5,028 nt of DNA from Pseudomonadota bacterium (GTDB taxonomy: Bacteria > Pseudomonadota > Gammaproteobacteria > Steroidobacterales > Steroidobacteraceae), in assembly GCA_021820785.1 (NCBI GenBank), contig JAKADE010000258.1:1-5028 (forward strand). The letters are read 5' to 3'. This document shows positions 1-5,028 of the stretch, one piece after another. The position numbers and the translations under genes are program-made. Within the stretch, counting starts at the first letter, position 1, and each line of letters opens with the position of its first letter. Below the pieces are notes generated by a model. It did not search any database, was not told the origin of the DNA, and worked only from the letters and a program-made list of their open reading frames with translations.

Positions 1-1896
1 CGCAAGTCCAACGGCATCCGCTCCCCGCAGTTCCCGGCCGACGACGGCGGCCAGTTCACCGCCACCCTGAAGCACGACCTCGACGGCGGCTCGGTGGTGT
101 TCTGGACCCGCGTGCTCGATGACAAGAATCAATTCATGGCGCCCTTCCCGCTCATCCAGAACGCGAGCGGCTCGTACTCGGGCTACCCGGGCTTCAACCC
201 GCTCACCGGCAGCTACGGCAGTTATGCGATCCAGAACGTCACCCTGCCCAATCCGGCCGGCGGCTTCGAGGGCGCAAACCTCGCCAACGGCCGCGGCGGC
301 AAGCTGTACTTCCTCGGCAGCAACTACAACCAGACCATCAACGGCTGGACGTTCCACAACGGCTTCCTGATCGACGGCGGCGGTCTCGACACCAACGCGC
401 TGTTCTCCGGCAACAACCCGCGGCCGCTCAGCTACTTCCTGTACGGCTGTCAGGTATCCGAACCCGCCGGCTTCTGCAACGGCGGGACGGCGATCGACGC
501 GAACAACCTCGGCACGGGTGGACAGGGGCTCTCGCCCAGCCTCAACGTGTCCGCGGTCTACGCCGGCTCCGGCAATCCGGTGCCGATGGACCAGAGCGTG
601 ATCTCCCAGGGCTGGTGGTACATCCAGAAGTCTCTGCAGAGCATCACCGATGAGTTCCGCGTCAGCCACAGCCTGTTCAAGGGCGACATGCTCACCGCCG
701 GCGTCTACCTGGCCCGCTACAGCATGAACGACAACTGGTCGCTCGGTAACCAGATGCTGATGACGAACACCCAGAACGCCACGCCGATCGTGCTCAGCTA
801 CGTCCAGAACGGACAGCAGATCAATCTGTCGAGCCCGCAGGGCTTCTGGAACGAGAACAACAACTACAATATTCTCGAGCACGGCGATGCGACCAACATC
901 GCCGGATACTTCTCCGACCAGTGGCGCCACGGCCCGTGGCTGATCGACGTCGGGGCGCGCCTCGAGAACATCAATGCCCGCCAGCGCACCTGCAACACGA
1001 CGGCGCAGATGCTCTCCGGCCCGAACAACCTGTGGGACAACGCGGTTCCGGTCTGCAACGGCACCTGGAACTACGAGCACTACGTGCGCACCCGCCCGAC
1101 GTTCACCGGCGGCATCAACTACGACTTCTCGTCGCACATGAGCGCGTACGTACGCATCAACAACGGCGTGCATTACGACGATTTCGACAACGGCATCCGC
1201 GGAGCGAACGGCAACTTCGGCCCGCTGGAAACGATCCACAACTACGAAATCGGCTACAAGTACCAGAACTCGTGGATGTTCGCCGACATCAGCGCGTACG
1301 AGCGCATTTTCTACGGCCTGCAGAGCCAGGCAACCAATGCGCAGGGCATCGGCATCCCGGGTGACATCGTCAGCTACGGCGCCAGGACCCACGGCATCGA
1401 CGTCAACGGCTACGTGAGCCCGTTCAAGCACGCCACCATCCGGGTGGTCGGTGACTGGATGCAGGGCCACTACAATGGTGCGTCGAACTGCGAGCCGTAC
1501 TTCACGATCAACGGTGCAGCCGCCTGCGCCGCGATCAACGGTGCGCCGTTGCAGCGCCAGCCGGACTTCCAGGTCCGCGTCACTCCGAGCTACGCCATTC
1601 CGACGAACTGGGGCGTGGTGTCGGCGTGGGTCACGTACCAGTACGTCGGCAAGCGCTATGAGGACACGTTCGGCCTGCAGCCGCTCGGAACCTACAGCGA
1701 AGTCGGCGCCGGAGTCGTGGCCGATGTGGGCAGCCACTGGGAATTTGCCGTGCGCGGCACGAACCTGACCAACACCATTGCTCTCACCGAAGGCAACGCA
1801 CGCGAAGCAGGCGTTTCCCTCGGCGTGAACAACGTCCTGCTGGGACGTGCGCTGTTCGGTCGGGAAATCAACTTCAGCGCCCGATACAAGTTCTAA
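1..1896 (+). CDS. TonB-dependent outer-membrane receptor, C-terminal part (5' end outside window)
   Basis: The reading frame is open from base 1 to the TAA at 1894-1896, so the 631 codons seen are the C-terminal part of a larger protein. A GTG at 94 is internal and not a credible start. The sequence reads as a 22-strand beta-barrel: alternating aromatic/polar strands separated by long Asn/Gly-rich loops, a TIHNYEIGYKYQ segment near codons 412-423, an LQRQPDFQVRVTPSY strand near 517-531, an RGTNLTN strand late in the barrel, and a terminal NFSARYKF ending in Phe, the usual outer-membrane insertion signal. The signal peptide, TonB box and most or all of the plug lie upstream. Such receptors import a scarce ligand (siderophore, cobalamin, glycan or other nutrient) using TonB-ExbBD energy; the ligand cannot be told from this part. 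Six cysteines fall in three close pairs (codons 150/159, 331/352, 497/509), probably in surface loops. A strong terminator follows directly. The family call is firm; the substrate is unknown. Confidence 0.93.
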   Translation, partial: RKSNGIRSPQFPADDGGQFTATLKHDLDGGSVVFWTRVLDDKNQFMAPFPLIQNASGSYSGYPGFNPLTGSYGSYAIQNVTLPNPAGGFEGANLANGRGGKLYFLGSNYNQTINGWTFHNGFLIDGGGLDTNALFSGNNPRPLSYFLYGCQVSEPAGFCNGGTAIDANNLGTGGQGLSPSLNVSAVYAGSGNPVPMDQSVISQGWWYIQKSLQSITDEFRVSHSLFKGDMLTAGVYLARYSMNDNWSLGNQMLMTNTQNATPIVLSYVQNGQQINLSSPQGFWNENNNYNILEHGDATNIAGYFSDQWRHGPWLIDVGARLENINARQRTCNTTAQMLSGPNNLWDNAVPVCNGTWNYEHYVRTRPTFTGGINYDFSSHMSAYVRINNGVHYDDFDNGIRGANGNFGPLETIHNYEIGYKYQNSWMFADISAYERIFYGLQSQATNAQGIGIPGDIVSYGARTHGIDVNGYVSPFKHATIRVVGDWMQGHYNGASNCEPYFTINGAAACAAINGAPLQRQPDFQVRVTPSYAIPTNWGVVSAWVTYQYVGKRYEDTFGLQPLGTYSEVGAGVVADVGSHWEFAVRGTNLTNTIALTEGNAREAGVSLGVNNVLLGRALFGREINFSARYKF

Positions 1897-1910
1897 GTCC
1901 GTACCGTCAG

Positions 1911-1946
1911 GCCCCCGCGCCCGCCCGGGCGCGGGGGCTTTTTTTT
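1911..1946 (+). terminator. Rho-independent terminator of the TonB-dependent receptor gene
   Basis: Fourteen bases after the receptor stop codon, a perfect 13-bp G+C stem (1911-1923 paired with 1926-1938) is followed at once by eight T residues (1939-1946). The two-base apex means the last pair probably opens to give a 12-bp stem with a 4-base loop. There is no matching A-tract on the left side, so it should act only on plus-strand transcription. It implies that the downstream TPR-oxygenase gene needs its own promoter or depends on read-through. Confidence 0.95.
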
Positions 1947-1995
1947 GCATTCCGCCTGCAGTCGCATCGGGCTGCGGCCAGCCGCCTTTCCGTGC

Positions 1996-2001
1996 GAAAA
2001 T
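1996..2001 (+). promoter_or_regulatory. Weak candidate -10 element (GAAAAT) for the TPR-oxygenase gene
   Basis: Between the terminator and the chosen GTG start there are only 94 bases (1947-2040). The sole AT-rich step there is GAAAAT, within TGCGAAAATCGCGC, which resembles a -10 box. No convincing -35 hexamer lies 16-18 bases upstream. The call rests on the need for a promoter after a strong terminator and on local base composition, so it is tentative. Confidence 0.25.
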
Positions 2002-2040
2002 CGCGCACACCATGCCCGCGCCGAACGCATCGAGCTGACC

Positions 2041-3870
2041 GTGAATACGCCACCAGAACTGCTCGAGGACATGCGCGCGATCGGCGCGCTGCTGCAGGCC
2101 GGCCAGTACGATGCGGCGCGCGCCCGGCTCGAGCAGATCCTCGCGCGCCATCCGGATTACGTCGAAGGGCTGCGCCTGCTCGCCGGCACGCGCCTGGCTC
2201 TCGGGCAAAGCGAGTCCGCCGAGGCGCTGCTGCGTCACGCTCTCGAGCTCGACCCGAACTGGCCGCCCACCCTCACGACGCTCGCCGAGCTGCTGCTCGC
2301 GAGCGGTCGGGCCGCCGAGGCCGAGCCGTTGCTGCAACGTGCGGCCGGCGGTTCGCCAGCCGACCCGCGTGCCGCCTGGGTGCTGGCGCGGCTGTACAGC
2401 GAATCCGGCCGCGCGGCGCAAGCCGTAACGCTCCTGGCGCCGTTCTGCAACGCTCCGCGGCTCGATGCCACGCTAGCGGCGCAGCATTCTGGCGCACTGG
2501 CGGCCCTCGGGCGCGCCGACGAAGCGGTGGAGTTCTATCAGGCCCGTCTGCAGCAGACGAGCGCGGACGCCGGTGCCGCTCAGGCGCTCGTGATTGCGCT
2601 CGGCGCGGCGGGCCGCACCGCAGATGCCGGTCGGATCGCGACGGATCTGCTGCGGCGCGGCGCACGCAGCCCCGAGCTGTGGCTGGCGCAGGCACGCGCC
2701 TGCCTGGCCAACGGCGAGACCTCCGGCGCCGAGACGGCATTGCGCGAGTGCCTGCACCTGGATCCGCGGCAGCTCGAAGCGCACAACAGCCTGGCGCAAC
2801 TCCTCTGGGTGCGCAGCGGCGACATTCGAGAGGCCACCACGTCCCTCGATGCAGCCCTCGGCCGGTTCGCCGAGGACGATGCGCTCTGGGGCGCCAAGGC
2901 GGCCATCCTCCAGGGTGCGGGCGAGGCGCGGGCCGCCTATGAATGCCTGGCCCCGCGCACGCGGCGGGCGCATGCGGCACCGTCGCTGCTGGTACGCGCC
3001 GGGCTGGCAGCACTCGAGTTCGATCCCGGGACCGCCCTCGTGCTGGCCGAGCGGGCGCTCGCTCTCGCGCCGGCCAGTGCCCAGGCGCGCACGCTGCTCG
3101 CCGCCGCGCAGCTCGGCGTCGGTGAGGCCGCCGTGGCACTCGGGCACTGCGAGCAACTGCTCAAGGCGGCGCCGGACGACCAGTATCTGATCGCGTTGCA
3201 GACCACCGCGCTGCGGCTGCTCGGCGATGCGCGCTATGGTGAGCTCTGCGACTACCGGCGCTCGGTCCTGCCGCTGATGCTCGAGCCGCCCGCCCCGTGG
3301 TCCGACCTCGAGTCATTTCTCGGGGATCTCGGCGCGGCGCTCGCGCGACTGCACGACCCGAACGGACATGCCTTGCTGTTTCAGTCCCTGCGCCGCGGCA
3401 CGGAGACGACCCAGGACCTCACGCGCAGCCGTGAGCCGGCGATTGCCGCACTGTTCAACGCGTTCCGGGCCCCGATCGAGCGCTACCTGGAACACATCGG
3501 CCGCGGCGAGGATCCGCTCCGTCGGCGCATCGGGGCCGGCTGGCGGTTCAACGGCAGCTGGTCGGTGCGCCTGCGCAACCGCGGCTTTCATCTCAGCCAC
3601 GTCCATCCGCGCGGCTGGATCTCTTCGGCCTGCTACATCGAGTTGCCCGAGTGCATGCGCAGCGGCCGCAGCGAGGCCGGAACGCTGTCCTTCGGCGTAC
3701 CCGGGATCCTCACCTCCCCGACCCTTGCGCCCGAACACACGGTGCGCCCCGAGCCGGGGATGCTGGTGCTGTTCCCCTCGTATTTCTGGCACGGCACGGT
3801 GCCCTTCGAGAGCCCGCAGTCGCGGCTCACCGTCGCTTTCGATGCGGTCCCGGAGCACCGACGCCCCTGA
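2041..3870 (+). CDS. TPR-repeat protein with C-terminal putative 2OG-Fe(II) oxygenase domain
   Basis: The 609-residue product has two parts. Residues ~8-395 are a run of roughly ten degenerate 34-residue TPR helical pairs, with typical unit ends such as LELDPNW (~D71), HLDPRQ (~D241) and LALAPAS (~341). Residues ~410-609 resemble the putative 2OG-Fe(II) oxygenase family (Pfam 2OG-FeII_Oxy_5 type): SLRRGTETT (~449-457), GSWSVRL, then H520-V-H522-P with GWISSACYIELP, PEPGMLVLFPSYFWHG with H584, and R595 in the SRLTVAFD strand. The His residues are candidate iron ligands and R595 a candidate 2-oxoglutarate carboxylate ligand. No signal peptide or membrane segment is seen, so it is probably cytoplasmic, with the TPR part binding a partner or substrate. 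The start is GTG 2041, with a weak GAG six bases upstream. ATG 2071 is an alternative, but its GAGG is too close. A TTG at 1945 is rejected because it lies in the terminator T-tract. The domain call is good; the substrate and reaction are unknown. Confidence 0.87.
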   Translation: MNTPPELLEDMRAIGALLQAGQYDAARARLEQILARHPDYVEGLRLLAGTRLALGQSESAEALLRHALELDPNWPPTLTTLAELLLASGRAAEAEPLLQRAAGGSPADPRAAWVLARLYSESGRAAQAVTLLAPFCNAPRLDATLAAQHSGALAALGRADEAVEFYQARLQQTSADAGAAQALVIALGAAGRTADAGRIATDLLRRGARSPELWLAQARACLANGETSGAETALRECLHLDPRQLEAHNSLAQLLWVRSGDIREATTSLDAALGRFAEDDALWGAKAAILQGAGEARAAYECLAPRTRRAHAAPSLLVRAGLAALEFDPGTALVLAERALALAPASAQARTLLAAAQLGVGEAAVALGHCEQLLKAAPDDQYLIALQTTALRLLGDARYGELCDYRRSVLPLMLEPPAPWSDLESFLGDLGAALARLHDPNGHALLFQSLRRGTETTQDLTRSREPAIAALFNAFRAPIERYLEHIGRGEDPLRRRIGAGWRFNGSWSVRLRNRGFHLSHVHPRGWISSACYIELPECMRSGRSEAGTLSFGVPGILTSPTLAPEHTVRPEPGMLVLFPSYFWHGTVPFESPQSRLTVAFDAVPEHRRP

Positions 3871-3885
3871 GCCGCCCCGCAGCCC

Positions 3886-4782
3886 TCACAGGTCGCGCGT
3901 GCAGGCCTCGACGAATGCGCGCAGCTTCGGCTGATTGCGGCTGGCGCGCGGGTAGTAGATGAAGATCCCGTCGCGGGCGGGGGAGAATTTTTCCAGCACT
4001 GACTCGAGCAATCCCTGTTCGAGTTCTTGCGCCACACTCAGCGTCGCGGTGTAAATGAGTCCCAGGCCCTGGCGCGCCAGGGCCCGCAGCAGCATTCCGT
4101 CGTTGACCAGCACCGAGCCCGGCGGATCGATGGCGACGGCCTGGCCCTTGCGCTCGAACTCCCAGCGATAGATGTCACCCACCTCGGGCCGGCGGTAGCG
4201 GATGCACTCGTGCTCGGCGATGTCCTCGGGGACTTTCGGGCGGCCGTGCACCGCAAAATACGCCGGTGCGCCGAACACCCCCCAGCGAAACAACGGCGAA
4301 ACGCGCATCGCGACCATGTCGCGATCGATGTACTCCCCAATGCGCACGCCCGCATCGTACCCGGCGCCCACGAGGCCACGATGGTCGTCTTCCACGGTGA
4401 TCTCGAGTCGCACGGCCGGATAGGCACGGCGAAAGCGCGGCACGACCGGCTCAATGACGTGCGCCACGGCGAAGCGCTGCACCAGCAGCCGCAGCGTTCC
4501 GCTGGGCGCAGCACCCATTTGCGCCAGCTCCGCGAGCGACTCGGTGATGGCGCCCGCCGCCGGCCCGACACCGGCCAGCAGACGCTCACCGGCCTCGGTG
4601 AGCGCGACGGAGCGCGTGGTGCGCAGGAACACCGGCACCCCGAGCCGCCGTTCGAGCGCCTGCACCGACTGACTCACTGCCCCCGGCGTCACCCCGAGGG
4701 CGTGCGCGGCCTTGCGGAAGCTGCCGTAGCGGGCCACCGCCAGAAACTCGGTCAATCCTGCGAATCCGTCGTTGCGCGCCAT
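3886..4782 (-). CDS. LysR-family transcriptional regulator
   Basis: This is a 298-residue protein, the normal length for the family. Residues ~5-64 form the winged helix-turn-helix: SFRKAAHALGVT leads into GAVSQSVQALERRLG and then the wing RTTRSVALTEAGERLL, all diagnostic of LysR regulators. Residues ~90-295 are the periplasmic-binding-like effector domain (strands LRLLVQ, VRLEITVED and the DAGVRIGEY segment), closest in style to the CrgA/DmlR-like branch. It starts at ATG 4780-4782, with a good GGAAAG ribosome-binding site at 4786-4791, and ends with TGA at 3886-3888. It is transcribed divergently from the aldo/keto reductase, the standard arrangement for a LysR regulator and its target. It probably controls that gene and represses itself, since a TTTAG-N5-CTAAA palindrome overlaps its own promoter. 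It converges on the TPR-oxygenase gene with 15 bp between stops and no recognisable terminator. The inducer is unknown. Confidence 0.95.
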   Translation of the reverse strand: MARNDGFAGLTEFLAVARYGSFRKAAHALGVTPGAVSQSVQALERRLGVPVFLRTTRSVALTEAGERLLAGVGPAAGAITESLAELAQMGAAPSGTLRLLVQRFAVAHVIEPVVPRFRRAYPAVRLEITVEDDHRGLVGAGYDAGVRIGEYIDRDMVAMRVSPLFRWGVFGAPAYFAVHGRPKVPEDIAEHECIRYRRPEVGDIYRWEFERKGQAVAIDPPGSVLVNDGMLLRALARQGLGLIYTATLSVAQELEQGLLESVLEKFSPARDGIFIYYPRASRNQPKLRAFVEACTRDL

Positions 4783-4785
4783 GGT

Positions 4786-4791
4786 CTTTCC
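4786..4791 (-). promoter_or_regulatory. Ribosome-binding site of the LysR regulator
   Basis: Reading the minus strand, GGAAAG (within GGGAAAGACC) ends three bases before the ATG at 4780-4782, with its centre about six bases upstream. It is the only Shine-Dalgarno-like sequence near this start and supports the chosen ATG. Confidence 0.6.
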
Positions 4792-4809
4792 CGCGGGTAC
4801 GGCGCTCGT

Positions 4810-4838
4810 AATTTAGTTTTTCTAAACAGCCCATGCAA
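4810..4838 (-). promoter_or_regulatory. Candidate sigma70 promoter of the LysR regulator
   Basis: On the minus strand, TTGCAT (complement of 4833-4838) and TAAATT (complement of 4810-4815) are separated by exactly 17 bases. The matches to consensus are 3/6 and 4/6. This would start transcription near 4803, giving a leader of about 20 bases that still includes the GGAAAG ribosome-binding site. The local AT-rich patch in an otherwise GC-rich region supports a promoter; the exact hexamers are inferred. Confidence 0.45.
4812..4826. promoter_or_regulatory. Probable LysR operator, TTTAG-N5-CTAAA
   Basis: TTTAG (4812-4816) and CTAAA (4822-4826) form a perfect 5-bp inverted repeat around TTTTT. Within it T4813 and A4825 are separated by 11 bases, matching the T-N11-A core of LysR-type boxes. 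It lies between the candidate -35 and -10 of the regulator's own promoter and about 85-95 bases upstream of the aldo/keto reductase start. It is therefore well placed for autorepression and activation of the divergent gene. Confidence 0.6.
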
Positions 4839-4851
4839 TGAACGATTACTT

Positions 4852-4869
4852 CTTCGGAACAAACCGAAG
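4852..4869. repeat. Inverted repeat CTTCGG-N6-CCGAAG in the divergent intergenic region
   Basis: CTTCGG (4852-4857) and CCGAAG (4864-4869) form a perfect 6-bp inverted repeat with the spacer AACAAA. It lies 41 bases before the aldo/keto reductase start, where promoter or operator sequence is expected. It lacks the odd-length T-N11-A geometry of the first palindrome, so it could be a site for another regulator or a small leader hairpin. It is not followed by a T-tract, so it is not a terminator. Confidence 0.4.
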
Positions 4870-4898
4870 GTCTAGTCTATGCACACCCCTCAGGATGC

Positions 4899-4903
4899 GG
4901 AGA
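4899..4903 (+). promoter_or_regulatory. Ribosome-binding site of the aldo/keto reductase
   Basis: GGAGA ends six bases before the ATG at 4910, at near-ideal spacing. It decides the start in favour of 4910 over the in-frame ATG at 4895, which has only AGG directly abutting it. Confidence 0.65.
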
Positions 4904-4909
4904 TCGCCC

Positions 4910-5028
4910 ATGCGCTATCGAACCCTCGGCCATACCGGCCTGCTGGTCTCAGAGATCTGCCTCGGCACCATGACCTTCGGCGGCCGCGGCTTCTGGACTG
5001 CGATCGGCGCGCTCGACCAGGCCATCGC
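4910..5028 (+). CDS. Aldo/keto reductase, N-terminal fragment (runs off the right edge)
   Basis: Only the first 39 codons are in the window. The N-terminus MRYRTLGHTGLLVSE followed by ICLGTMTFGG is the highly typical first strand and loop of the aldo/keto reductase TIM barrel, where the family has RxLGxTGLxVSxxxLGTMxFG. These enzymes reduce aldehydes or ketones with NADPH in the cytoplasm. The catalytic Asp-Tyr-Lys-His residues and the cofactor-binding end lie beyond the window, so activity and substrate cannot be judged. The start at ATG 4910 is supported by GGAGA at 4899-4903. It is divergent from the LysR regulator with 127 bases between starts and is the regulator's most likely target. 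Confidence 0.9.
   Translation, partial: MRYRTLGHTGLLVSEICLGTMTFGGRGFWTAIGALDQAI

Noticed and set aside
94..96. GTG at 94 as the start of the receptor
   Set aside because: The frame is open to base 1 and the upstream codons read as receptor sequence (PADDGGQFTATLKHDLDGG), so the true start is outside the window.
1945..2040. Upstream TTG start at 1945 extending the TPR-oxygenase by 32 residues
   Set aside because: The TTG sits in the T-tract of the receptor's terminator, has no ribosome-binding site, and the added residues do not look like TPR sequence or a signal peptide.
2273..3156. Long minus-strand open frames opposite the TPR region
   Set aside because: Arg/Pro/Ala-rich low-complexity translations over a real TPR coding frame. 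They are a GC-driven artefact with no ribosome-binding site or domain.
4027..4875. Long plus-strand open frame (282 codons) opposite the LysR gene
   Set aside because: It is antisense to a clear LysR protein with full-length family match. Its translation is rich in Arg/His with no recognisable domain, as expected from a high-GC shadow frame.
4895..4897. In-frame ATG at 4895 as the aldo/keto reductase start
   Set aside because: It has no properly spaced ribosome-binding site, and the family N-terminus (MRYRTLGHTG) begins at 4910, which has GGAGA at good spacing.
1..5028. CRISPR arrays, tRNA/rRNA genes, insertion sequences, phage or defence genes
   Set aside because: No spaced repeats, no tRNA-like cloverleaf, no transposase and no terminal repeats were seen; the window is filled by four protein genes and short spacers.

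Overview
The window is about two-thirds G+C by eye and has closely packed genes with a C/G-rich third codon position. Its gene families (a TonB-dependent outer-membrane receptor, a TPR protein ending in a 2-oxoglutarate/Fe(II) oxygenase-like domain, a LysR regulator, an aldo/keto reductase) point to a high-GC Gram-negative proteobacterium. A gammaproteobacterium related to Xanthomonadales/Steroidobacter-like lineages, or a sphingomonad/caulobacter-like organism, fits best. No marker gene is present, so the lineage is an inference.

Layout: positions 1-1896 (+) hold the C-terminal 631 codons of a TonB-dependent receptor whose start lies upstream of the window. A near-textbook intrinsic terminator (1911-1946) closes that transcript. 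After a short leader comes a TPR-oxygenase gene (2041-3870, +). It meets a LysR-type regulator (3886-4782, -) tail to tail with 15 bp between the stop codons. A divergent intergenic region (4783-4909) then separates the regulator from the first 39 codons of an aldo/keto reductase (4910-5028, +), which runs off the right edge.

How the genes may work together: the window appears to hold two units. The left one is an outer-membrane uptake receptor followed by a TPR/2OG-oxygenase gene. The terminator suggests separate transcription, although the adjacency may be functional. The right one is a classic LysR/target divergent pair. A perfect TTTAG-N5-CTAAA palindrome with a T-N11-A core lies between the candidate -35 and -10 elements of the regulator's own promoter, and a second inverted repeat lies on the reductase side. 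No RNA gene, CRISPR array, insertion sequence or clear sign of transfer is visible. The most interesting item is the TPR-oxygenase, which has an unusual His-x-His where many relatives of the wider superfamily carry His-x-Asp/Glu.
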